Positions 35,050 to 46,210 of a stretch of 64,000 nucleotides of DNA are shown here, piece after piece (the stretch's first letter is position 1; each line of letters opens with the position of its first letter). Source of the DNA: Manis javanica. Lineage: Eukaryota; Chordata; Mammalia; Pholidota; Manidae. The notes beneath the pieces are model-generated. The model was not told the DNA's origin. It did not search any database and saw only the letters and a program-made list of their open reading frames with translations. The position numbers were made by a program, and so were the translations under genes. The DNA is taken from contig NC_133166.1 of assembly GCF_040802235.1 (NCBI RefSeq), positions 118,806,991 to 118,870,990 of the forward strand. The letters are read 5' to 3'.

Positions 35050-36010
35050 CAGGGGGCACGATAAAAAGCTTTGTCAGCAGAGGGCACTGGAGCACACTGA
35101 AGGAAGGGGAGGGCTTGTCTTGGCGGCAGTGGGCTCTGGTTTCTTTCCCTTGCTCCTGCGCTGCGGTCTATCAGCAGTGCGTGTGCATGGGGACAGCAGG
35201 TGGTGCTCTGCTCCATCCATACACCAGGAACAGGCGATCCTATGGCGACCTCACAGACCCAGTCCAGCCCCGGTGTCCACTCTGCTGTGGCCATCCTGTC
35301 AAGGATACTACATATTCCAGGCCCTGCACCCATGGTAACTCCGTAACTGTGCACTCGCACCCCCAACCTTGTCTGTCTATATCCTGGACGGTTTTTCCCG
35401 AAGCCCTCAGGCCTGGACACCACATACCCACAGCAGTGCCCCAACTCCCTCCATGCCTCTGCTCACCAACCTCAACTCTTCTCCCCAGACATTGATTCCC
35501 ATGGCCCTCTGGCCCCTGGGTAGACACCATGCTTGCACTGTGGGCGTCATGCACACAGGCACCCCAGCTCTTTTGGTGCACCTGCCCAATAGCCTTGGCT
35601 CACCTGGCCTCCAGGGGGTTGTCTCCTGAAACCCTCCCAATGTGAACACTGAGTGCTCTAGGGCTGGCGCCTGCAGGTGATGTCCCTATGCTCCCTCAGC
35701 ACATGTCTACCAGCCTCCGCTTGCCTGTGTCCTGGAGAGTTGTTTCTTGCTCAGCAACAGTGAACCGGCTCCAGCCTGAGCAAACCAGTGAACTCGTCCA
35801 CCACCCAGTGGACTCCAATAAGGTATCAACTCTTGCCTTGGGAATGGCGGACCCTGTCAAATTTGTCCTTCCTGGGGTGCTGTCCCTCAGCCCTCAGGTG
35901 TCTTTTTAGAGTTCTCTTTAGATCTTCTTAGTTCCTCTTTTACCATAATAAAATGATTCTTTATATTAAACTTGCCATGTTTAAATTACTGTTGGTTGTC
36001 TCCTGATTGG
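35050..36010. repeat. Unclassified C-rich segment, probably an interspersed repeat
   Basis: A C/T-rich stretch with scattered short similar phrases. It ends with an AATAAAATG signal near 35947 and TTGTCTCCTGATTGGACC. It adjoins antisense L1 at about 36020. The ORFs in it show no known domain. Confidence 0.4.
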
Positions 36011-36019
36011 ACCTAGATG

Positions 36020-37860
36020 ACCCACAGCTATCTTGTTACTGATTTCTAACTCCATTCCATTATTGTTAAAGAACATACTCTATCCTTGTATGTTTATTTA
36101 AATTTATTGAGAATTGTTTTATGGCCCAGCATATGGTAATACTATTCAAAATTCTTTGTACTTGAAAAAAACTTGCACCCTACACTCATAGATTAATAGG
36201 AAAAAGGAAAACTTAAAATGGTCTTTATGTTTACCAGATTCTATTTCTGATGTGCCCCATTCCTTTCTGAGGATATGAGTTTCCATCTGTTATCATTTCC
36301 CTTCGAGTCAAAGAACTCCTTTAGCATTTCTTATAGTGCAGGATTGTTGGCAACTAACAAGACTTCATTTACATTTCATTCTTGACGTATGTTTCTGGTG
36401 AACATAGAATTCTGAGTTGACCTTTTTCTTTTAGCATTTTAGAGATGTGGGTATCTCCTAGCCTCCGATTTCTCTTAAGTCAGCTGGTAATTGTTCCTCT
36501 GTATGTGGTCTGTTATTTTTTTCTTGCTGCTTTCAAGATTTTCTCTTCATTTTTAGCTTTCAATAATTTGACTATGATGCACTTAGGTGTGGCCTTTCTG
36601 TTTATAAAGGTGGGTTTGTGGACTACTTTAAATTTGTTTAATTTCTCTCTTTCATCAAATTTGGGAAGTTCTTTGCTATTATTTCTTTAAATATTTTTTC
36701 TGCTATATAATTTATCTTCTAGGTTTCCAATTACATATATATTAGACTGTTTTATGTATATTACCTAACTAGTCCATGAGGCTTTAAAAAAAAATCTTTT
36801 TCCCCCACTGTTCTTCAGCAAGGGCAATTTTGCATGCTCTATCTTCTAGTTCATTGACTTATTCTGGTGTTTTTCTTTTACTATTAAATCAATCCATTTA
36901 ATTTTCTTTTTTCGGTAATTGCAATTTTTATTTCCAGGATTTCTGTTTTCCAAAAATCATTTGTTTCTGGGCTGAGGTTGCTTATTTTGTTCACAAAGAG
37001 CACATTTCCACTGCTGCTTTAATATCCTTGTCTGTTAATTCCAGTATCTGGATCATTTTGGTGTTGGCGTCAGTTCTGAACATTAAATTGCGGAGACTCT
37101 GGCTTGTCTCCAAAGAGTGGCGCTTCCTTTTATTTTTACCAAGTCGTTAGTTTTGCTGGATACACATTGCAAACCATACTTACTGGGCAGAAGCTCCAAT
37201 CTCATTTAAGACCTTCTGTCTTTAGCTGAGCTGCCTTGAGTCTGAATTGCACAGTGAGTGGTCCAGAGCTTGGGCAGAAACATGCTCACACAAAATTTGG
37301 GGATTCTCCCATCCCAACTCTTCCCCTTCTGAAATTCCCATTTTTCTTTCAGTGGGTTCAGCTGCCCTGGCTCAGTACTCTGGTCCTGTGATCTTCTACC
37401 ACCATATTGTACATACCACTTTGCCTGCTACCAAGTTACAAACAGAAAAATAGGGAAATTTCTTTGCCTAATTCTCCTTTTCTGAGTGTAGACACGTCTG
37501 ATCATCCTTTTTGCTTCCCTTCATTCTGCAGTGTCTCAAAGTAGCTGCTTTTCATATTATGTCGACTTTATAGTTACTTATGGAGAGGTCATCCCCACAG
37601 ATCTTAGCCACTACTGGAAATGCCTAGGTGTAGTTTAAATATTTTACCCATATTTATATATTTCCATTTCTTGAGTATACCAATCATAATTTAAACTGCT
37701 TGTCTGCTTTCTCTAATATTTGGATCAACCTGTTGTATTTTCTACATTTACTCTGGTTTAAATAATATGGTCCAATCTCTAGATTTGCTAGTAATTTTTA
37801 TTAGATAAAGAAATTGTGTGTAAAATATAATAGTGTTCCTAGATGTTTTTTTTCTTCCAC
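36020..37860 (-). mobile_element. L1 LINE, antisense (ORF1/ORF2 start region)
   Basis: Reverse complement of the L1 ORF1-ORF2 boundary region: TTGCTGCTTTCAAGATTTTC, TTTGACTATGATGCACTTAG, ATCAAATTTGGGAAGTTCTT and TCTAGTTCATTGACTTATTC follow the consensus order. Highly degenerate. Confidence 0.75.
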
Positions 37861-38724
37861 TCTTTTCTCTGCTAGGAAGATAGAAGGGAGGCTATTCACC
37901 TTAATCCACTCAGGGACTATATTGTTTGAGTCTGCACTGCAATTTTGATATGCCTGTCTACCTGCTTCATGTTGTCCCTTGTAAAGAGCCTAGGCTTTTA
38001 ACTGAAAGCCCTGTGTATTCACCAGTTCCCATCCCTGAATTCTAGCCATTAGCACGAAATCTTGTCAAGGATTTGAAATAAATGACTGGGTAGGATTATG
38101 GAATTTCTTTTTGTAAATGTTTCTGAAATATTACAATGTCTATGAGAAGTATGTAAGTAAATGTAGATCGTCAAGGAAGGAAGGGAGAGGGAACTCAGTA
38201 GCTGAGATATAGCAGGAAGATTGACTGCATAAACGTTTTTATAACTTGACTTTGGTACCATGTGTATGTATTAATTTCTAAGAAAAATAAACACACATAT
38301 CCCAGACTCATAGGGCCACAGAGTGCCATAAATATTGTAAGGAATCAGGCATTTGGTTACCCTCACCATCTATAAAGACCACAGAGGACAACTTAGCCCT
38401 GATTTATTTGGGGGCAGAGAAAATTGAGTATCTTTCAGAGCCTGTGATGAGCTAAGGGGATTATAATATTCCTGTAAGTGCTTCTGTGAAAAGATTCAAA
38501 ATCGGGTAATTGTCATTTTTTTTTTTTTACCGATGAAAGTATAGTAAGTATAGATGGTGGTTTTGTTAGAACTTTTCAGATCACTTAATCTGATATAGGA
38601 TATGGGGCCTTAGACATTTTATTTGAACACTGTTATCTTTTCTTTTAAAATAGCTGTTAAAATCCTGATAGCACAGCTGATTACCTTTGGTCTTGCTTTC
38701 CCCAGAACTTTATTCTAGACTTCT

Positions 38725-38966
38725 GAACTAGGGTCAGCATACTATGTCCTGGGGCAAATTTAGCCTGTTTTTGCACAGCCCTCAAGTTAAGAATATTCAC
38801 ATTTTTACATGGTTTAAAACAATCAAAAGAAAAACATTTTGTGGCACATGAAGATGATATGAAATTCAAACTTCAGTGTCCTTAAATAATTTTACTGGAA
38901 CACAGCTGTGTTCGTTTATTTACATATCATCCATGGCTGCCTTTATGCGATAATGTCAGAGTGGGG
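38725..38966 (+). mobile_element. hAT-type MER element copy 2, left part
   Basis: Begins near CTAGGGTCAGCATACTATG and includes ACTGGAACACAGCTGTGTTC. It is split by Tigger1 and resumes at 40131. Confidence 0.7.
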
Positions 38967-38968
38967 CA

Positions 38969-40128
38969 CAGGCACGCCTCAGAGACATTGCAGGTTTGGT
39001 TTGAGAGCACTGCAATAAAACAAGCATCACAATAAAGCGAGTCAAATGGGTTTTTTTGTTTCCTGTGCATAAAAAAGTTATGTTTACACTATAGCAGTCT
39101 AGTGAGTATGCAATAGCATTATATCTAAAAACACAATGTATATACCTTAATTTAAAAAACACTTTATTACTAAAAAATGCTAACCATCATGGAACTTTCA
39201 GCAAGTTGTAGAGTTTTGGCTGCTGGAGGGACTTGCCTCAATGTTGCTGCAGGTCCTACATCAGCACTTGCTGCTTCACCTTGTACTTTGATGTTATGGT
39301 ACCAGCTTTTTTCCTTAAAACTCATCAGGCTCTGCCAGCTTCAAGCTTTCCTTCTACAGCTCCTCACCTCTCTCAGCCTTCCGAGGACTGAGGACAGTTA
39401 GGGCCTTGCTCTGGATTAAGCTCTGGCTTAAGGGAAGGTTGTGGCTGGTTTGCTCTTCCATCCAGGCCACTAAAACTTTCTCCCTCTCAAAAATAAGGCC
39501 ATTTCACTTTTACATCATTCCTGTGTCCACTGGAGCAGCCCTTTTCATTTCTTTCAAGGCTTTTCCTTTGCATTCACACTTGGCTGACTGCTGGGACAAG
39601 AGGCTGAACTTTTGGCCTATCTTGGGATTCAGCATGCCTTCCTTACTAAGCTTAAACCTTCCTAGTTTGTGACTTGAAGTGAGAAACATGAGACTTTTCC
39701 TTTTGTTCGAACACTTAAGAGGCCACTGTAGGGTTATTAACTGGTTTGATGTCAATACTGCTGTGTCTTAGTTTTGGAAAAGAGAGGACTCAGGAGAGGG
39801 ACAGAGACAGGGGAATGCTGGTTGATTGTGCAGTCAGAATACACACATTTATCGATTAAGTGCTCTGTATTACATGAGCATAGTTTGTGGAACCCCAAAA
39901 CACAATAGTAACATAAAAGATCACTGATCACAGATCACCACAACAAATATAATAATAATGAAGCCTGAAATCTGTGTGAGAACTGCCAAATGTGACACAG
40001 AGATGTGCAGTGAGCAAATGCTATTAGAAAAATGGCATAGTTAGACTTGTCTAACATAGGGTCACCACAACCTTTAATTTGTAAGAAACACAATTATCTG
40101 TGAAGTACAATAAACTGAGGAATGCTTG
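38969..40128 (-). mobile_element. Tigger1 (Tc1/mariner-pogo) DNA transposon, internally deleted
   Basis: Terminal inverted repeat CAGGCACGCCTCAGAGA at the left and a degraded counterpart ending CTGAGGAATGCTTG at the right. Target-site TA is seen as TA at 40129-40130 and as CA at 38967-38968. The antisense interior keeps the N-terminal part of a pogo-type transposase (relic frame about 39510-39755). The central part is missing, with a junction near 39250. Confidence 0.85.
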
Positions 40129-40130
40129 TA

Positions 40131-40215
40131 GTTGCAACAAAGACCGTATGACACTCAAAATGAAAAATATTTACTATCTGGCCCTTCACAGAAAGTCTAT
40201 CAACTCCTGTGCTTA
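40131..40215 (+). mobile_element. hAT-type MER element copy 2, right part
   Basis: Resumes exactly where the left part stopped: GTTGCAACAAAGACCGTATG, ACTATCTGGCCCTTCACAG. Confidence 0.7.
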
Positions 40216-40253
40216 AGTGTTTCCAATGACAGTGTTTCAGAATGCAGCTTTCT

Positions 40254-40756
40254 GGTGTGGTAGACTGACTGGATTAACGGCCCTCCTTGAAGCCGAGCCT
40301 TTTGCCAGGACTGTTGTGCTTTCCTCTCTGACGTTGCGGTCAGTCACATGACTTGTTTGACCAATGGGAGTCGACCAGAGACAATACACGCAGAGGCTTG
40401 AAATGGGATTTGCACCCTGGGGCTTGTTCTACTGCTCCTCTGTCTGCTGCTGTCCTGTGAACAGACCAAGGCTGGTCCGCTAGTGGTTGAGTCATGTGAA
40501 CCGGCGCTGAGCAGCCCAGTCATTCCAGCTGAGGCCAGCCTACGTTAGCCAAGAGCCAAGGATCCCAAGATCATCACAGCTGCCTGGCTGACCTACAGCT
40601 GACCAAGACACCTGGGCAAGCCCAGCATCAATCACCCAAACCCAGCCAGATCAGCTGAACCCCGAGACTGAAGAGCCACGTAATTGTTTATTGTTATATG
40701 CCACTGACCTTTGATGGTGGTTTGTTACACATGATCCTGGCAATAGAAAACTGATA
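40254..40756 (+). mobile_element. MLT1-like LTR (ERVL-MaLR), sense
   Basis: Starts TGTGGTAGACTGACTGG. Its 3' end reads GGTGGTTTGTTACACATGAT, then CAATAGAAAACTGATAC, as in MLT1 LTRs. Old and non-coding. Confidence 0.65.
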
Positions 40757-41577
40757 CTATGGGCACATGAACTTAAGAAATTTCTCTTGTCAAAATTGGC
40801 TAAGGAACATTTTACTCTTTTGAGGGCTGTTTAGGGCTCTGATGGGGTTGAGGGGAGGGGGCGATATCTGAATAAAGTACAGAAGCGTCGAACTCCAGGG
40901 ATGGGAATGGGCATCAGATTACATCTTGAATTTCTGCAAAAATATCTTATACTTATAAAACAGGACTCAATAAATATCTGTATTTGGTCTGTGGCTTAGT
41001 CGGGCCATTGTGTCGAGTAGAAGCTATGGCTAGGACTTGGCATGCCTCTTAACAATGAAGAGATGCAGCAAAACAGACAGACTCCATCATTTATGGAAAA
41101 AGAATTCAATTTACTTCCTGTTTATAAAACGTAAAAAAAGTACCTTGGATATAAAATCTAAATGTCTAAGGTATCATCAGTCAGAAGCATAGAAATGTCC
41201 CTGTTTGCATCCTTCAGTCATTAGTGTATGGTGCAAAGAAAGCAGGTGCTGGGAACATCTGTACCAGGCTAAGTGAAAGCTTCGCAAGGGTAAAGCCACA
41301 GAGCCCTCGGTGAGGAAGAGGGGTAGAGAACAGGAAAGGAGAGGCGCCAGAACTGAGGTAGGAGGCCAGGGTGGGGTTATGTACTGGAGTCTGTCCTGGG
41401 GGCCACTTTAAATTGCAAGAGGGAGGCTCTATCTTCTTGATGGCTGAACACAACTGGCCTGAGCCTGTCCTAGGGAAGGCAAGCTGTTTCCTGGCATAGG
41501 GCCAAGCAGCCACTGCAGAGCCACAAGTGTGGATTCTGTCAGGAAGGAAAGGCATCCGTCAGTGCGACAAGAAGCAG

Positions 41578-41690
41578 TCACCTTCGGACTTGCATGAACT
41601 CCTTGCGCAGCCATAAAGAGTCCTGGTAGAAGCGAGGGTCACCGAGTCTCACAGCCGTCCGTTTGTAGAAGTAATAGTATAATACTGCCG
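41578..41690 (-). CDS. TMEM138: TMEM138 last coding exon
   Basis: Acceptor ATCCACAG; encodes [18 protein letters not shown], then [19 protein letters not shown] and TGA (41580-41578). The downstream 3'UTR probably ends near 41090, where only a weak AGTAAA-type signal (41109-41114) is seen. Confidence 0.95.
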
Positions 41691-44529
41691 CTGTGGATAA
41701 TAAGCAGAAACAAAGCCCCAGGGATGCTCCCGATTATTCATTTCATGTTAAGAACATAACCTAATGAGGCCAAGGGACCCTGCCTCGTGATTTCCCAGTG
41801 ACTCCCAGAAAGGGTAGAGAGCACGGATCTCTCTTTCTTGGCATGGCTGCACTCCCCATCCCTTGTTGGCCCTGATGGGCGGGGAGGCTACTAGGGCCAA
41901 GGCGCTTACTACCAGAGCCATAGGTAGGAACAAAGTGAGGCTTGATTTTTACCCAGTCTCTGGAACACAAACAGTGTTTGAAGTCCATCTGTCCAGACAA
42001 AGCAGTTGGAATTTTTCCAGCGTAAGTTCTGAAGGAGAAATGAGTAGATAGGGAAAGGTTAATGGTCAGATGAGGACCTAACATCTCCAACTTAGCTGCA
42101 GAGATGCCACTTGTTTGGTCTCACCCTCCTTTCTCTCTACAACCCCAAGGAGTGTTTCCCAATGGAGCCTCAAGCTCCCTTTTCTGCTGCAAGGGAATAT
42201 CCTTTTATTCCTGAGAAAGGAAATATGAACTAAGCTATTTATTCCCTTTCACTCCCTTGCCTTTGCCAAGGAGAAACAATGATATTATCTCAGGAGTTCA
42301 GCACTGTCACCTTCTTGCCCTGAAAATCTCAGGCTCACTTCCTGTCAGATAAAAGCAAAGTGCACGCAAGGGTTAATCAGATTAACAGCCTCATAGTATA
42401 AAGCCAGGGCCTATTTTAGCTCAGGAACCAGAACAGAGACAATCCTCTTCAGGAAGCACCTAGAGACTCTGGCGCTGATCTGCTGCTTTTTTGTGAGTTC
42501 TACTTCTCTCCATGGAAATCACAGTGCAACCTAAAAGAGGGTTCAATCTGAGAAGGTGGCTTTAGTAAAGAAATGACTAGAGAACCCTTAGGTTTGAAGG
42601 CATTCTATCAAAATGGGTAGAAGAAATACATGTAACACCCCCCAAAAAAGGAAGAATTTGTGAGGCCGAAGAAATCTGAAACTACGAAAACTGAATTTGC
42701 TCTGAGGCCTATGTTAGAACTAAAGGGAGACATCTTAGAGGTTGGCTGTCCTGGTGTAATGATGCAGACACAGCAGAGGGCAAAGCACTACAGGGTAGGC
42801 AGCCCTCTTGCCTGGCTATTTTCCATGGGACACCAATGCCCAAGGATATCTGCCTGCCCAAACAGCTAATGGTGAAACAGATTCAACTTCCTATTTTGGC
42901 CCTGGCAGGCCTAAGGCAAAGGTGAACTGAATGGTTCAGAAGCATCCCTCAACTCTTGGATAAGGCTATTCTTCAATACGTGAGGTTGAGCAAAAGTGCC
43001 TTATGAAACTACATGTGCCTAGCTCCAGCCCAGAGCCCATTCATTTCACCACCTGTTGCCTATCAAGGATTCTGAGAGACACAAAAGCACGATGCCGGGC
43101 TCCCAGAGGAAAGATATTCCTAGCCCCTTAAGGATTCAGGAATTCAGAGCTCCACTCTTACCATGATCCAGACATGAAGAGAGATGCCGAGGGCGAAGTA
43201 CACAGCTGTCAGGATGATGGTCCCTTTGAACTTACGGAATAGGAGGTTGACCAGGCCTGCCTGGAAGACGAAGGTGTTGAAGAACATGAGGAAAATGATG
43301 ATGATGTTGAAGAGGATCGCAATATCCTGGATGCTGCAGAAACATAGAACAGTACAGCCAAATGGAGGCCTGTGTGAGGACCTAAGAGCTTGCCCTAAGT
43401 CCTCAGGGACACCATGAGGTCTGTCCTTCCCTGTCATATAGCATGGGCCCTGGGCCCTAATGACTAGCCCTAACTACCCGCTGGCCCCATAAGTTGAGCT
43501 GCAGTCCACAGACAACGCTTTCCTGCTCTGACACACTTAACCTCCTAGGCACTTGTGATGGGAAGTGAGTTTTTTCCGTGTCCAGAAAATGCCAGCCCTG
43601 TCTGTCACATAACCTGGTCCTATCAGACGTTTTCACCTAGCAAGACAGCGACATACTCTCCCTGATCTTTGCATGGCCATTACCTTACTGCTATTCAAAT
43701 CTCAATTCAAATGTCTCCTCTTTAGAAAGGAGAGGTTTTCTTTAAGCCCACTACCTAAAGTAGCCCCCTTCTCCACTCCAACTACTTTACAGCCATTGTA
43801 TGACACTTATTACTATTTGAAAATATCCTTTTTTCTTTTTTTTTAATGGACTCACTGTCTCTCTGCACTAGAGTAGATATTCCATGAGAGCAGGAACTTG
43901 TCAGGTTTACGACTGCGACTAGAACACTGTCTGGCAGGCCAACGAATACTTGTTGAATGAAGGAAGACCGTGTCTAAGACTGGTTTTCTTTTTAGAACTT
44001 GCTTCATGAAGTCTATAAATTATTGAGGAGGAAAAATGTCAATAGCTTCCATCCTACGGGGTTCATATATATTATTAATATGATTACCCTTTAATCTGCC
44101 ATTTTGTAATCTTCTTTCCTGGCAATGTGTGACAGTATCTCTATTTACAAGGGAGAAAATGACAAGATCAGCAGTCTGACCCTCGTTTTCTACATAAACT
44201 GCTTCCTGGATCCCAAACCCCTCTCAGACATATATAAAAACAGGATCTGTGACATGTCTATGTACCATGGAGTATCCAGGACAATGTAAAGTTTTATTCT
44301 CCTGATATTTCCCTATTAATAACTTTGAAATGCTAAATCATGACTGTCATGGCTTTCAAATTGCTTGGCTTAGGCTTCCCAGTCTCACCCACTGAACTCA
44401 CATGAAGAGCACCAGCTGGATGACAGGAGCCATGCGGAGTAGCTCTGAGAAGGAATTGACAAAGAGGTCATAGGACAGCAGCAGGAATTGCAGGGAGAGC
44501 ACCAGGCTATAGTTACTGGTCTGGAGCAT
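41578..44529 (-). CDS. TMEM138: TMEM138, four-pass ciliary membrane protein
   Basis: Four coding exons (44529-44402, 43333-43162, 42028-41953, 41690-41578) join to 489 nt, giving 162 aa, the recalled human length. It has four hydrophobic segments (about residues 8-28, 37-62, 74-100 and 113-131) and a basic tail ending EFMQVRR. The protein is needed for ciliogenesis; human mutations cause Joubert syndrome 16. It lies on the same strand as TMEM216 and starts from a CpG promoter shared head-to-head with CYB561A3. All splice sites are GT-AG and frames are continuous. Confidence 0.97.
41953..42028 (-). CDS. TMEM138: TMEM138 coding exon 3
   Basis: Acceptor CCTTCAG, 76 nt, donor CTGG|GTAAAA. It encodes [19 protein letters not shown] then FVFQRL, linking transmembrane segments 3 and 4. 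Confidence 0.95.
43162..43333 (-). CDS. TMEM138: TMEM138 coding exon 2
   Basis: Acceptor TTTCTGCAG, donor ATG|GTAAGA. It encodes [19 protein letters not shown], then the second and third membrane segments through HVWIM. Confidence 0.96.
43845..43970 (+). repeat. L2-like LINE relic
   Basis: ATTCCATGAGAGCAGGAACT followed by ATACTTGTTGAATGAAGG, as in L2 3' ends. It lies in TMEM138 intron. Confidence 0.6.
44402..44529 (-). CDS. TMEM138: TMEM138 first coding exon
   Basis: ATG at 44529 (AAGATGCTC); encodes [20 protein letters not shown] followed by [16 protein letters not shown]. Donor CAT|GTGAGT leaves a phase 2 codon that is completed to Ile by the next exon. Confidence 0.95.
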
Positions 44530-44944
44530 CTTCCTTCTGCTCTCTTGGGCCCCCAAGGGCACATTCCACAGTTCTCCAGAAAATAGATCCTGGCTCTCCC
44601 CAGTGCTGAGGGAGAAGTGTCTGGTTCCTCAAGATTGGTGTTGTTTCCCTTGCTCTGTTGAGACAAAATGAGGGAGTGAGAAATTCATCAGTATAATATT
44701 ACTAAGGACCTGCTCTGTGCCAGGTCCCATTCTAGGTATGGGGGATACATCAATAAGCAAAACCACAGCCAATAAAAAACCCAACTAGTTACCCCTTCTG
44801 GGAACCCTCACCCTCAAACTTTTCTCCACACTTGGAACCTTCCAAATGCAGAGCTCTTTGTAGCCCTTTTTGAATCCAAAGGCATCTAGGGGGACTGCAA
44901 AGAATGACTGTCAGGTCACGTAACAATTCTAATATTAACTGCAG

Positions 44945-45185
44945 CAGTAAACCTTTACATATCACTTATAACATGCCAGGGGTGATTCTAAGCACTAACA
45001 TTAAATCTCACAATAATTGCATCAGGTGGAAGATATGCTATTACTCTCCTGATTTTACAGATGTGACAACTGAGGCCCAGAGAGCTAAAACAATCTGTCC
45101 AAGGGTCACATTGCTATTAAGTGGCAGAGTTGTGGTTCAGATCCAGGCGATGTGGGTCCAGAGTCTGTGCTGTTAACTATGGAAC
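44945..45185 (-). repeat. MIR SINE, antisense
   Basis: TGATTTTACAGATGTGACAA, GCTATTAAGTGGCAGAG and TGCTGTTAACTATG follow the reverse MIR order. TMEM138 first intron. Confidence 0.7.
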
Positions 45186-45404
45186 AAAGCTGCCTCTTAC
45201 ATAAATGATAGACTGATATGTAACTAGTCAAGTGAAGTGGGAAGTGGTGTAGGCAGAAAAAGCTGAGAAAAAACAGAGCTCTCCCCCAAAATTTTATGTT
45301 TAAGGTTATGGTAGCAACACAGTGGCACCAGATAAGGGGAGCTGGGTCTTTTTTTTTCATGTATCCCAAGACCTAGAAGAAGTTGCTCTGGGGGTGTCCT
45401 AAGT

Positions 45405-45560
45405 TAGCATCCGTAAATGCTTGGCAATGTACAAGTCTTGTCATATTAGCTTATTTAATCCCATTTTGAGAAGTAGCTGTTATTAAGCATATAATGCCCA
45501 TTTCACACAGAAACTCTGAGAGGTTAAGGAACCTGATCCACCTCACCTCGTGAAGTTCTG
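45405..45560 (-). repeat. MIR SINE fragment, antisense
   Basis: ATTAGCTTATTTAATCCCAT, GAAACTCTGAGAGGTTAAGG. Confidence 0.6.
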
Positions 45561-45619
45561 CCTCAGTGGTTGTATGTATTCTCCCAGCCAAGTTCCTTCA
45601 TTCATCAAATAATATTGAT

Positions 45620-45870
45620 AGCTATTGCTTACTTACCAGCACCATGATAAACTTGCCAAACCAAGATAATTTCCTTTAATCCTCGCAACTACTCTGCAAC
45701 GAAGTAGGTAATTAACCCATTCTACAGGCAAGGACACGGTACGAGTTCAAGTCACTTCTCCAGGTCGCAGGTGCGCATTGCTAGGACTCACAGCTACATG
45801 GGACACCAACAGCAGGATGTGACACCAAAGCGCATGCTCTTAACCACTGCTTCACAAGCCACCGCCGTGG
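45620..45870 (-). repeat. MIR SINE, antisense
   Basis: TTTCCTTTAATCCTCGCAAC, CCCATTCTACAGGCAAGGAC, TGCTCTTAACCACTGCT. Confidence 0.7.
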
Positions 45871-46143
45871 GCTCCCGTGGGGACCCGCTATATAGACCCG
45901 CCCACTGCAATCTCTACCGGAAAGATGCTCATCTTCTCCGGTTTAGGGCAGCGGTGATTTGCAAGGTAATGAGGCGATCCTTAGCTTGTTCACGCTACCT
46001 GCTGCATTCCCTTTATCCCCAGAACAGCTTTCTTCACCCTATCCAATCCACCTTAAAATGGAACTGTCGTGGCAAAAAACCAAAACAATAACAAAAATCC
46101 CGTCTTCTGGTCACTTTACCCGCTCCCCATTTAGCCCTCTCAC

Positions 46144-46210
46144 CTCACAGACCCAACGTCGGTTGTCATGGGAACACAGTCCTGGCTTCCGGAAACCGGT
46201 CTTTAATTCC
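46144..46210 (-). other. TMEM138: Probable noncoding exon 1 of TMEM138
   Basis: On the minus strand a strong donor GTGAG|GTGAGA ends a candidate 5'UTR exon at 46144, inside the CpG promoter and 1.6 kb before the coding exon. The start site near 46200 is an estimate. Confidence 0.5.
46162..46175. promoter_or_regulatory. Candidate RFX X-box of TMEM138
   Basis: GTTGTCATGGGAAC matches RYYNYY-AT-RRNRAC at all 14 positions in either orientation, and 12 of 14 of the symmetric GTTGCCATGGCAAC. It sits in the TMEM138/CYB561A3 promoter, about 20 nt from the TMEM138 exon 1 donor. RFX proteins regulate ciliary genes through such motifs. Confidence 0.6.

Larger units (their letters stand above)
30321..41085. 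other. TMEM216-TMEM138 intergenic region
   Basis: About 11 kb without a recognised gene. It contains the two related LTRs, L1 pieces, an ERV-L-like relic, (CA)n, a Tigger1 nested in a hAT element and an MLT1 LTR, listed separately. Unique sequence remains at about 30.3-31.65 kb and 40.76-41.1 kb. In other vertebrates this interval is reported to carry a regulatory element shared by the two ciliary genes. No specific element could be picked out by eye. Confidence 0.7.

Noticed and set aside
34974-35495. 173-aa plus-strand ORF (and a 160-aa minus-strand ORF over it)
   Set aside because: No domain, low-complexity Cys/Pro/Ser composition, open on both strands because the segment is C-rich and stop-poor. 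It lies in a probable repeat.
39510-39755. 81-aa minus-strand ORF as a domesticated transposase gene
   Set aside because: It is a broken N-terminal Tigger1 transposase fragment inside a transposon with target TA and end repeats. Nothing points to domestication.
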